Shown here one piece after another: positions 12,600 to 22,475 of a stretch of DNA of 64,000 bases (position 1 is its first letter; every line of letters begins with the position of its first letter). Under the pieces are notes generated by a model, which saw only the letters and a program-made list of their open reading frames with translations, did no database searches and was not told the DNA's origin. The DNA is from Blasia pusilla (Eukaryota; Marchantiophyta; Marchantiopsida; Blasiales), in assembly GCA_050084515.1 (NCBI GenBank), contig CM114272.1, forward strand, positions 28,582,001-28,646,000, read 5' to 3'. Position numbers and translations under genes: made by a program.

Positions 12600-14011
12600 A
12601 TCAGGGTGGTGTCCAAAGGGGTCATAGCAGCACTCCTGCCTACTTGGGGGTTTCTCTGACCCGTCACACTCTGGTGCAAACGTCTCGCTCCACGTCCTCT
12701 GCATATGGTCAGTGGCTAAGCGTCGAAGCTCCTCAATCGAACCCGAAAGTGGCACCTCTCCTCCACGAACTGATGCGGCTACCATGACACTCCTCTCCAT
12801 AGAAATGTCAGGAACGGGAGTATCCTCTGCATCGACATGTCCCTCAATCAAATCACTAGGCCAAGTGATGGCACTGCTAAATGCTGCTAAGGTCGCCATC
12901 TCTCCTGGCCGTCGCTCGATCACTGCACATGTGAATTGAACGGGTAATGAGCTAAGGCGCCCATCACCTGACTGCCGTCCTGGTCTGTAGCACGTTGACC
13001 CCTCCCAGTAATCTAGGGAAAACCCCATCAGATATAACACTGCTCCACCAACCAAGTCGTCGTAGGACTCTGCATCAGTCAGCATCGCCTTTGCTCGCAC
13101 CACGGACTCATCTGTGGATGTTCGGGGCGAATCCTCACCACGACCTCATGTCGGGTGAAATATTGTGTGGTACTTGCTCCACCCAAGGATGTTTGAATCC
13201 GGAATGGATACCGCACCACATTGGCTCTCGTCAAGCCCAATACTCTAAATGACGCTTTCCCCAACATCAGGGGTTGCGCTCTTGAATCCAACAAGACGCG
13301 CTGCAGACTAAAAGCTTTACCTCCGGGACTCACCAACTGGAAGACCTCTCCTCGGTTATCCAACAACACAACACCAGGAGAAGCCATGGCACGCTCTATA
13401 GCAGGTCTAGCGGGCATCTCCGCCATCTTAGCTACCGCAGCCTGCCATGAATTTGACGTGGACGGCCCTAGCATCCGCTCCAAGGGCAGGTCCATCACCT
13501 CCTCTGCAATCACCTCTGAACGTGATGCAGGAACTCCAACTCCACGCTCACATAGTGTAGCGGCCAGCCTGAACACATCGGCGGGCGTACCTCCCAATGT
13601 CATAACATCGGAAGTAGAAAATAGCGGAGCACGATACACCATCGTGGTTGCCCCCAACATCATACTCGACACATGCTCCTCATGAGCATCAGCAATAGGA
13701 ATAGTCGCACTCGTTTCTCCCATTGCCCTCCGTGCCTGCACACCAATAATATCACCAACTCTCCGGGAACTCTGATGAAGATCCATCGATGGGATCGTCA
13801 TCACCTCGGACAACGTGAATGATTGAGGAAGTCTGGTCTCTTTCTTGGCATTCCCTCGTTGTGGATCCAACTCGGCGGCTGCTCCACCCGTCACAACTAC
13901 AATGGCCTCCATGTGGGCAACCCTGCACATCCAGCCAGGATCCACCATATTTGTGGCTGCTCCATATGATGTCGATGCCACGGATCCCACATCGGGTAAC
14001 CTCAATGTCAT
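12600..14011 (-). pseudogene. E1 protease region and linker to the methyltransferase
   Basis: The frame 14011-13079 ends with an aspartic protease core: VLLDSRAQPLMLGKASFRVLGL near 13303, where DSR stands for the usual D-S/T-G (a Gly-to-Arg change would kill it). E2 reads VLLDLGAQPLMLGK at the same place. Downstream, 13103-12600 carries DDLVGGAVLYLMGFSLDYWE and YRPGRQSGDGRLSSLPVQF; E2 has the closely similar DILVGATVLYPLGFTLEFWE. This conserved block between protease and methyltransferase is probably the protease C-terminus plus a linker specific to the family. I do not know a function for the linker. Confidence 0.75.
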
Positions 14012-14032
14012 AGCGGCAATCTGCTCCTGTAG

Positions 14033-15510
14033 CTACTGTATCTGAGCAGCCATCCCAGCCTCACGCCCTGCGTCTCCCTCGACGCGTCTAGGTGGTGGGA
14101 CTCTACCTCCTCCACAGGCAACTCCACCACATTGTCGGGCAACTGCAGCTCCTCCTCCCCCAACGGGACCACTTGGTGCACGATCTCTAGGCCCACCCGG
14201 ACCGGCTACTTGCTCTGGTGCCCTCTCTGGCCCTCGGTCCGGACATAACTCAGGGTGTATACTGAAACACCTGGAGCGTGTGTGACCGTACCTCTGACAA
14301 TAGTCATACTGATAACCTCTTGGTGCAACACCATCTCCTCCTCCATGCCGAGGCACACGTCCATGACCATAACGAGTGCAATCACGCTGATGATGGCCTC
14401 CACCACATGACCAACAAGTAATCATAGGTGGCTGCTGCTGAGCCATATATAAAGGCGCACATCTCTGTGGCACGGCCTACCGGTATTCTCCTTGAGCTCG
14501 TGGTGCCACAGTCAACCTATCTCGGAGTCCACGTTGCTGCACTGGTGGTGCAGACAATCGCGACTCCTCTCGCCCAGAACCCATGGTGGCTACGCTCTCC
14601 TCCGCCATATTGCGCTCAATGTTCTCGGCGGTCCTAAAAACATCTCTCAACGTAGGGGAGGTGTTCATAAGAAGCATCTCCTCCCGCACCCGTGTCCGCA
14701 AGGTCGGTCCAACATCGCACACCATGATTGGATAGCTTGAGCCTCTGTCATCTCCTCAGTGACGTTAATCAACCTACGCAAGCAAGTGTAAGCCTCACAC
14801 AAACTCTCACCCGGGCGCTTCTGGAATTCGTGTATGCTCCGCAACTTCTCCGTCCGTACCCCGTGGTAGCTCGCCCTCAACTCAGCAAAGAACTCAACCA
14901 CGGGGTTGAACCTGGAATGAACCCGACTAGACGGTGCAACTGCTCCAATGCAAGTGACCCCTCCTAAAACATCACCAGTGGAAGAGGAAGTAGCCTCTCC
15001 TGAATCCTCCTCCTCATCTGGGAACGGCTCTGTCCATGACACATTGTGTGGATCATAGTAGAGTCGCCATGCCTCAATCTTGTGGGCATATCTGTGGGAG
15101 AACTCATGGTAATCGTCCATGGGCGCCCCCTCTAAATGCTGGAACATACCGTTCCATGCTGTAAACGGGTTGAACTCCCTAGAGTTCCTAGCCCGTTGTG
15201 AGTCACACCAACTCCTAAACTTTGCAATGAAGTCGTGTAGCTCTATAGTGCCTACAACACCCGGAAACCTACGCTGTCCTCTACCCCGATCGTCTATCTC
15301 GTACGCCCAATTGGTAGGACCACTCAATGTGTACGGTGGATCACTAACACACTCCTCTACACGCTCCCCCTTGTCTGAAGATGACACAGAAGGAGATCGA
15401 GGTGGTCTCTCACGTGGAGACCCTCGAAACCTTGCACCACTCCCTGTAAATCCTCTAGAGCTACTCTTAGGTCCACTACCTCACCTCTCAAAATTCCGAA
15501 AGGAGGCCAT
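14033..15510 (-). pseudogene. E1 gag with zinc knuckles
   Basis: The likely start is ATG at 15510-15508 (MASFRNFER), followed at once by a stop and frame shift. The retrotransposon gag core reads GVVGTIELHDFIAKFRSWCD, FQHLEGAPMDDYHEFSHRYA and SLCEAYTCLRRLINVTEEM in the frame 15387-14665. The nucleocapsid end (14425-14290) has CWSCGGGHHQRDC and a second knuckle YCQRYGHTRSRC that lacks its first Cys. E2 gag matches it at FQHLEGPPMDDYHEF. Gag would form the particle and bind element RNA. Confidence 0.88.
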
Positions 15511-17062
15511 GATGGCCCTTGTGCCCCTCTCACACGATCACTCTCAATCTTGCAAATAATCCCTCAATCACTAAAACTAAACATGCAGCACTCAATCTAC
15601 ACTCTCTCACTAAGACGTGTGTTGTGCGGTAACAAGCGGTGCGGTCCGGCAAATCAACTGATCTATCGTCTCATCGACAAACCATCCTCAACTTTGGACA
15701 TCCCACACAGGTCTATGTCCCCTAAACGCATACATCATCGATGCTCTCAGCATCAACACGAAACCCAATATCCCAAATAACTTCCCAATACCCGAAAATC
15801 CCTCACATGTGTAGGGTAAGAGACCACAATGGATAACCTGACAATAATGTCGATGTCGCTCCTCGGCAACTGCAAATCTCGATCCCAACTGGGTCGTGAA
15901 GACAACTCCTCCAATCAGCAAGTCGTACTCCTCTCGTATTGATGCTGCTCAAACCTCCTTGATGTGCGGTGCATGTTCAGCGGTCCGGTGCGGCACTGGC
16001 GGCACGGAACAACTACAAATGCCACGGCACTCGGGAATGGGGTGCGGCACTCGGCGGCATACCCTCCTCAATCAGAAATTCACACGCTTTGCTCCTTAGT
16101 GAAGGAGCGGCTCCGTGATCAGGACGGTGCGGTGCGGCCACAAGTGGCACGGCGCATTGCAGCTATGGGCGTCACGGCATGGTACTCAATCGTCATCGAG
16201 CGGCTACGAATCACAACAGAGTAGCATGAAATGAAAACTCAAACACCATAACCCGAAGTCACTTGCCATCATCGGTTGATGATGAAAGTGTGATGACGAT
16301 GGCGGCCAAACCAAAGTACGTGGTGGCGGCGCAAGTCAGAGAATCAACGGTCGGCGTGGAAGACCCTCCACTCCGTAATGGCGGCAATGGCAACCAAGGG
16401 TGGACAATGGCCGAACGCGGCTCTGAGCAGCACTAGGCGGCGGCGGCGGCCAACGGTGGACGGTGGACCATTGACGGTGACCATGACGGCGACGGCCGCT
16501 GCCGGTGCGGAGGCTGGTTTAGGGTTTGAACAATTTAACCCTAAAAATTGCCTAACAATGGCAGTTTTGCAAGATTAACCATAACTTTTTTCTCGCAACT
16601 CCAAATTGCGCACTGTCTATTGCCCAGCATGTAGAGCATTACGATCTGCAATGTCATCAAAAAATATTTTGAATCGGACATTCCAGTAAAAATTGACGGG
16701 GACTGTTGTAAAGCCCAACGTCTCTTTCTCCTACAGAAATGTTGGCACTGCTTCCGTGCTGATTTCTCCCGAAGAAAATGTAAAGCCTGTGAAAATAAAA
16801 ATCAGCAAGCTACATGGTGCTCCTGAGAATATGGGTATGGGGAAATTCGCCCCCGTACTCAATCCCTATCAAAAATTGGGCAGCGCTTCTGCGCGGCACT
16901 CTTCCACACGAAAAATCGGCGAAGGAAACATAAAAAATGAGCGGCTCCGGCTCCGGTGAGCACTCCCATGAACCGATGAACGGGGAATATGATCCCCAAC
17001 CTAAAAAACCAACAAGTGACTAGCGAGCTCCCCTATGAAGCTCTCTCACTCATCTCATTCTC
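15511..17062 (-). other. E1 5' leader region
   Basis: About 1.5 kb between gag and the upstream A repeat. Part of it (15630-16160) is studded with short GCGGCAC / GTGCGG motifs and is GC-rich compared with its flanks. A minus-strand primer-binding site was sought next to the A repeat, but no convincing TGGTATC-like sequence was seen. An 88-codon plus-strand frame (16693-16959) has no recognisable domain. Confidence 0.45.
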
Positions 17063-17337
17063 TCTTTGTAAATCAAGATCCAATCTCTCTCAACACCATA
17101 GCTCTCAAATATGTGCACTCTCACATGTCTCTCTCAATGTCAAACCAAACCCACTCTCCTAATGAGAGGCTTGGGTTACACACACAAGGCAAGCAAGACC
17201 ATAGCTCCGCCGCCTCATGTCAAGAGGTTCAACAAAGAGAGAATGAGCTCTCAAGCTCTCTCTCCTTGAGGTATACCCCTCCCCTCTCGCAAGACCTCTC
17301 CATGGTAACCTATGCTCCCAAGTCACCTCCTTGGCTC
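17063..17337 (-). repeat. Partial A repeat upstream of E1 gag, lacking B
   Basis: The homology with E1 A2 starts at AAATCAAGATCCAATCTCTC, within a few bases of the exact A/B boundary in the 3' block, and runs to CACCTCCTTGGCTCTT. The B sequence (ACCAAAATATCTCC and beyond) is absent on the lower-coordinate side. Orientation agrees with E1. It may be the 5' terminal repeat (A1), truncated on its outer side, or an unrelated partial copy. Confidence 0.65.
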
Positions 17338-19655
17338 TTCACAATAATGAGCGTGACGGGGCTATAGTGTTGAACAGTCACTTCCCATTTGCGAATCTAA
17401 GATGCTTGAACTGAACTCACTCCCCTGCACCAAGCCCTCACGAAGAAGAAGGAATGGGAAGAAACCGCAGGGACGGGAACAAATACTCCATGCTCGAATC
17501 TAACGCAAATGTTGCAGCAAAATAATTGCTGAGGATTGTAAAACACTCAGAAATTACCATATAGTCCTTCTCGACTTGGGGGTGCGATTAGAATTTACTT
17601 GCCACCCTCCTCAGCTAGAGTAGCTAATATTGCAACTCTTCTCCACCTCCACTCGTTGTGATTCCAAGAATTTCCAACGCCTCCTTTCGCTCCACCTCCA
17701 TTGTTGGAATAGTAGCGAGTCACTTCCCCCCCCCCTTCTCCAAGCTCCACTCCTAGTAGATTTATCGGCTCAAAGGCGAACAGGTGTGTGGCTGGCTCGA
17801 GAAGACCTAATTTAGCACATACACGTGTCTCTACACCAAGCACCAAAATCAAATCAAATCAAAGCACACATCTATACTACCAACCAATCAAAGAGGGAAC
17901 GAGTCAGGAAATAAGCCAAGAACAAGCCAAGAGTAGAGTGCCTTACCGTAAAATGGCTGAATTTTTACCTGAGGCTTCACTTCTTATAGTAACCCCCCCA
18001 TGTCTCAGTAATAGTATAGATGTAGGGAATTTTCTTAATCTTTTTGGACATGAAAATAGAAAAGACAAATATGGGTAGTAAGTTTTAATTCACATTATCT
18101 AAATTTTGGCGTTTCCCATACTTCTTGACTTCCATATGTCTTGTGTGTTATATGGTACCAAACTCAGTCTTCGTAGACATTTGTACTATTATATAGCACT
18201 TTGGACTTCAAAATTCAACTTGTCTTTTTGAACGGAAATTTTCCACGCATGGCACATATGTCTATTGAAGATATTAAATTGGCACATATGTATATTGAAG
18301 ATATCCGTTCATGGCACGGTCCTCATGGGTCCTAACTAGTATGTTATAATAAAATAATTCCATCACACTTTAAATACTTCTCGAGGTCATTTTATGACAG
18401 GAGTTGAAGGGTTGCAACCTTTCTTGTCTTCTTTCCTCTTTGATTTTCGAATATTCAGAAAGAAACATTTGCCAAAGGGTTTTAGTTTTAAGAAAGACAT
18501 AAACTATTTCGTATCCGAGGAAACGCGTCCCTGTCTGTACTGTGGAATGTCCCAGGAAAATGTGGGAACTCAACGGTCCTACTTTTTGGCAAGAGGATCT
18601 CCAACGGCCGAAAGTCTTCTGGTTGAATCAGAGTCAAGTTTAGTGCGCCTCTAAATATGGCGCTCTAACGTCGTGAGGAAATCCGGTGAAGTAGAGGAAA
18701 ACGTGCTGTTAACTTGGGTCCAACTCCAGGAGGCCCCTTTGCGCTAGAGAGCCGCTACTTTAGGGGACATCATCCAGTAGTAGGACGATGCCCTTCGGGT
18801 GGAGTCTCGGGAGATCAAGGTACCAGTGACCGTAGGCAGGCTTCTATTCACTTCACATCGGTATGCATGTGGAACTGAGGAACTCATCATGGGCAGACCA
18901 CCTGGATGGCAGATCATGGTCCCGGGTCGCGGAAGGTTTCGATCTCAGGCCACGTTTGCAGGTCGGGCAGAAGTGAAAAGATTTATTTTCCCTCACTGTC
19001 GTCTTTTGGAATAATGTCCTATCTTTTTTTGCGTATTCTTTCCCGTGACTTTTTCCTCGCCAGGATCGTTCTTTCCCAGCTGATTTAGGAATTTCTTTTC
19101 CTACCGCCTAATTTCCTCTATCTGCCCCACAGGAGCTCTGTGGCGCGGCCCGGCCCCGCCCCGCCCATCCCGGCCGCAAGCCCGTTCTGCTGCCTCGGCT
19201 AGTATCGTCTCGCGCTTTTGTAGTCGATGTGTTCTGCACTGTGAGCGTGTGTCGTTGATCCTGAGGAGCGGAGCCGTTCATTCTGGGCTGGTCAGGACGG
19301 ACGAAGACTCCAATTTCCCACTACCTTCTGCCGCACTCAGCGCTGTTGCTGCTGCAGTTGGGGAAGCGGCCTTTTACGTGCGATTCCCTCGGAGATCGCC
19401 TTTGGGAAATGCAGATGACGGACCCTGAGAGAGGAGTGGAAGCGAAGTGAAAGGGGACAGTTCATTGCTGTTCGGTGGGAAAGAGAGGGACAGATTTCGT
19501 GGCAGGATATGGTAGTGTTGTGGACGAAGAGGAGGGTTGAGGAGTGTAGGGAGAGGCACAGTGTAGGGAGAGAAGGGAGGAGACGAGGTGAGAGTTTGTA
19601 AAAGAAGGAAGGGAAGAAGGAGAGGAGCGCATGAGAACGCAAACGGGGAGCACCT
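17338..19655. other. Flank and probable promoter/5'UTR of the receptor-like kinase
   Basis: No recognised gene. From about 18.6 kb the base composition rises in GC, with a strongly GC-rich block near 19141-19180 (GGCCCCGCCCCGCCC). Purine-rich leader sequence (GAAGAGGAGGGTTGAGGAG and similar) follows up to the kinase ATG. This fits a promoter and 5'UTR, but no TATA box or start site can be fixed by eye. Confidence 0.45.
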
Positions 19656-22475
19656 TTGGCCAGCATGCCAACGAGGCAGCTCTTTCAAACGATTCCACCA
19701 CCGAATTCGTTACCGGCGCCCGCTGAGTCGAAGTCGAGCAGCAAGAGTCTGATTTTGGGCATAGCAATCGGGGGAGGAGCGGGTGCTGTGATATTCCTCG
19801 TGGCTTGTCTCTTGTTTCTGTTTCGGCGTCTGAAGAAAAGCAGAACAAGTCCGTATGAGGGTAGCACTGTCAAATTGCAGAAGTTCGCCTACAGAGAGCT
19901 CAAAAATGCCACTGAGAACTTCAATCCGAGCCAGAGATTGGGGCAAGGAGGGTTCGGAGTGGTGTACAAGGGTACACTTAAAAACGGGAAAGACGTAGCA
20001 GTCAAGAAGCTGGACACCTCTTCTTTGCAAGGGGAGAGGGAGTTTCAGAATGAGGTCTCGGTGATTGGCAGAGTGAACTCTCCTCACATTGTCAGTCTGT
20101 TGGGGTATTGTGTAGATGGCAAGAAACGGTTGCTCGTTTACGAGTACATGGAAAACGGCAGCTTGCAAGAAGCTCTCTTTGATGAGATGTATGCCGCTAG
20201 TTTAGACTGGGACACACGCTTCAAAATCCTCCTCGACACTGCTCGAGGTTTGGCGTTTCTGCACTACAAATGCGACCCGCCTATCATTCATGGCGACGTG
20301 AAGCCGAGCAATATCTTGCTGGACAAGCACTTCGCTGCCAGGATTGCCGACTTCGGTCTCGCGAGACTTAAGTCCGAGGAGGCAGGGCCCGCCGTGCGGA
20401 GCGAGGAAGTAGAACGGGAGCACGCAGAGAGGGAGAGGATTAGGTACGAGCGCGTCGAAAGAGAGAGAGCGCGCAGGGCATTGAGGAGGCGAGAGGAAGC
20501 GGAGCGGAAAAAGGCGTTGGGGAATACGGCTGGGAGCCCCGATGTGAAGTCATCAGAAGCAAGTCCGGATAAGAGATCGGAAGCCAGCCCAGAGAAGCGA
20601 TGGGAAGGGACTCACGAGAAGAGTCCGCTTGGGAGGACGGAGGACGTGCCCCACACAGCATCGTCTCCTAAGCAGAGTGATTTCTTGACTATCGCTGTCC
20701 ATGGTAGTCCGACCCCTTCAGCACAAGAGTCCGTAGTTTCGACAGTGCCGTATGAAATTTCAGGAGGTGATGCTTATACCACGCTGGAGTCTCCCCTCAC
20801 TCCTGCAGAAGAAATACATAAGGTAACGGGCATATCCACGTCCTACCGGCAGTCACCACTCTCCACGCAACCATCTCCTTCGATTGCCCTATCATCACCA
20901 TCCACACCGGAAGAAAGCCCAATTCAAGAGGTTTCAAGCCCCACAAGCAACGAGGCGATAGGGGAGCTTCCTGTTTATCCTCTGCGGAAGAACGCAGAGA
21001 ATGATGGGGATGCTGGAGCTGTGGCATCATCTTCTGAGGCTGCCAGTCCGGAAGATGTGAAGAAAGATGGAACTACAGAGGACAGTTCACCCGTTGCTGA
21101 TCAGGCTTGTTGTAGCTCGTCGAATGTAGCGAAGGAAGACGACGTCGTCTTTCAAGTTCCCGATGCTTCAAAGGACGAGACGGAGCCGGAGGGTTGGAGT
21201 ACAATCAGCCCCTCTGAGGGCTACAGGGACGACATGAGTGTAGAGAGCGGTGGCGTCGGACGGACTAGTGGGCCTGGGAAGGAGAAGAAGCTGTTTAGTC
21301 GGGACTGGTGGTGGAGGCAGGACACGAATAGTGGGGACCTCACCATCAAGGATTTTATCAACTGGACTCCGAAGACCAGTGCTGCGGACGGAAAGCGGAA
21401 GTCCCCTAGTAGTATCAAAGATTGGGCTGGCTTACATGACAGCAGCGGAGACGTGACCCCTGTCTCTGACAATCGTCGATTCGAGAAGAAGAAGATAGAA
21501 CTGAGCAGGAATCGCTCCAAAAGTTCGGTCGGTTCCGAAGGATGGGGTGAGTTCAGCGGTGAGTTGACGGCAAAGAAGAAGGAGAGTAAGCGGGACAGGG
21601 ACAAGTACACTATGCGAGAGTGGTGGAAGGAGGACGGAGAATTGAGTAAGAGCAAGAGAGAGCTGGCGAAGAGCAAGAGCCGTGATTCTTCCAAGTTGAG
21701 CAAGACAAGGAGTCGAGAGTGGTGGCGGGAGGAGTTCAGCGGCGAGCTGACGAAAAATCCCAAGGTGCCCAAAAGCGGTCCTCTTTTGAGTTTGAGTAGG
21801 GAAGGCAGTCGGCGTGAAAAAAACAAGAGTCGAGAATGGTGGAGAGAGGAAAATAGCGGTGAGTTGAGCCGGACAAACTCGAGCAGGCACGCGCACGCCA
21901 GCAGGAACAGCGGGGAGATGAGGAGGGAAGGGCGAAGAGAAAAGTCGCGCAGCAGAGATTGGTTTAGTGGAGACCTCCTTGGCAGAGCCGCTGTGAGCAG
22001 CACTCCTAGTATGCGGGGTACTATATGCTATGTTGCGCCTGAGTACGGTGGTGGTGGAATTCTGTCCGAGAAGAGCGACGTGTACAGCTTTGGCGTGCTC
22101 ATGCTGGTCATAATCTCAGGCAGGAGACCTCTCCAAGTCATGGCTTCTCCGATTGTAGAGTTCGAGCGGGCCAATCTCATCTCATGGGCCAGGCACCTGG
22201 CTCAATCAGGCAACGTTCTTGATTTGGTGGATAACATGCTACAGGGTCAATATTCCAAGGAGCAGGCGGTGTTGTGTATAACTGTGGCTCTTCTCTGCCT
22301 GCAGAGACTGCCAGCCGTAAGGCCCACGATGGGGGAGGTCGTGAAGATCCTTTTAGGAGAATCGGACCTTCCGTCTTTGCCATTTGAGTTTTCGCCCTCG
22401 CCTCCGTATTTCCTTTCCCGTAGAAAGGCGTCTGTGGAGCGGGTTACAGCAAGTGAAGTTCCTTTGTTAGCTTAG
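19656..22475 (+). CDS. Receptor-like Ser/Thr kinase with a giant activation-loop insert
   Basis: A 939-residue intronless membrane kinase. There is a short N-terminus, one transmembrane segment about residues 31-57 (LILGIAIGGGAGAVIFLVAC), and no extracellular domain of size. The kinase lobe follows: GQGGFGVVYKG (about 95), VAVKK with catalytic Lys117, HGDVKPSN (212-219, so the RD Arg is Gly: a non-RD kinase), and DFG at 232-234. APE comes only at 794-796, so about 530 extra residues sit in the activation segment. The insert is Ser/Glu/Lys-rich and repeats a motif such as REWWREEFSGEL, REWWREENSGEL and DWWWRQDTNSGDL. C-terminal kinase motifs (SDVYSFGVLML, RPTMGEVVKIL) are intact. The plan matches Arabidopsis At2g45590/At4g25390-type kinases as I remember them. 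ATG at 19656 is followed closely by another (MASM). No ligand can be inferred. Confidence 0.92.
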   Translation: MASMPTRQLFQTIPPPNSLPAPAESKSSSKSLILGIAIGGGAGAVIFLVACLLFLFRRLKKSRTSPYEGSTVKLQKFAYRELKNATENFNPSQRLGQGGFGVVYKGTLKNGKDVAVKKLDTSSLQGEREFQNEVSVIGRVNSPHIVSLLGYCVDGKKRLLVYEYMENGSLQEALFDEMYAASLDWDTRFKILLDTARGLAFLHYKCDPPIIHGDVKPSNILLDKHFAARIADFGLARLKSEEAGPAVRSEEVEREHAERERIRYERVERERARRALRRREEAERKKALGNTAGSPDVKSSEASPDKRSEASPEKRWEGTHEKSPLGRTEDVPHTASSPKQSDFLTIAVHGSPTPSAQESVVSTVPYEISGGDAYTTLESPLTPAEEIHKVTGISTSYRQSPLSTQPSPSIALSSPSTPEESPIQEVSSPTSNEAIGELPVYPLRKNAENDGDAGAVASSSEAASPEDVKKDGTTEDSSPVADQACCSSSNVAKEDDVVFQVPDASKDETEPEGWSTISPSEGYRDDMSVESGGVGRTSGPGKEKKLFSRDWWWRQDTNSGDLTIKDFINWTPKTSAADGKRKSPSSIKDWAGLHDSSGDVTPVSDNRRFEKKKIELSRNRSKSSVGSEGWGEFSGELTAKKKESKRDRDKYTMREWWKEDGELSKSKRELAKSKSRDSSKLSKTRSREWWREEFSGELTKNPKVPKSGPLLSLSREGSRREKNKSREWWREENSGELSRTNSSRHAHASRNSGEMRREGRREKSRSRDWFSGDLLGRAAVSSTPSMRGTICYVAPEYGGGGILSEKSDVYSFGVLMLVIISGRRPLQVMASPIVEFERANLISWARHLAQSGNVLDLVDNMLQGQYSKEQAVLCITVALLCLQRLPAVRPTMGEVVKILLGESDLPSLPFEFSPSPPYFLSRRKASVERVTASEVPLLA

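Larger units (their letters stand above)
7175..17337 (-). mobile_element. Gypsy element E1 with DNMT3-type domain and PHD finger
   Basis: A Ty3/gypsy-like element on the minus strand. Coding order from 15510 down to 8234: gag, zinc knuckles, protease, C5-methyltransferase, RT, RNase H, integrase, PHD finger. A polypurine tract lies at 8062-8054, then the terminal block B-A-B at 8051-7175. A copy of the A repeat at 17337-17063 upstream of gag is the candidate 5' end, though it is truncated and the link is inferred. The element is dead: the frame is broken repeatedly, for example a stop nine codons into gag, stops in the methyltransferase, and frameshifts in RT. It is less CpG-depleted and has fewer stops than E2, so it is probably the younger copy. 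Confidence 0.85.

Noticed and set aside
16693-16959. 88-codon plus-strand frame in the E1 leader
   Set aside because: No recognisable domain, signal or conservation elsewhere in the window.
21221-22003. 260-codon minus-strand frame opposite the kinase
   Set aside because: It is the antisense of the kinase insert (Ser/Leu-rich) and has no motif.
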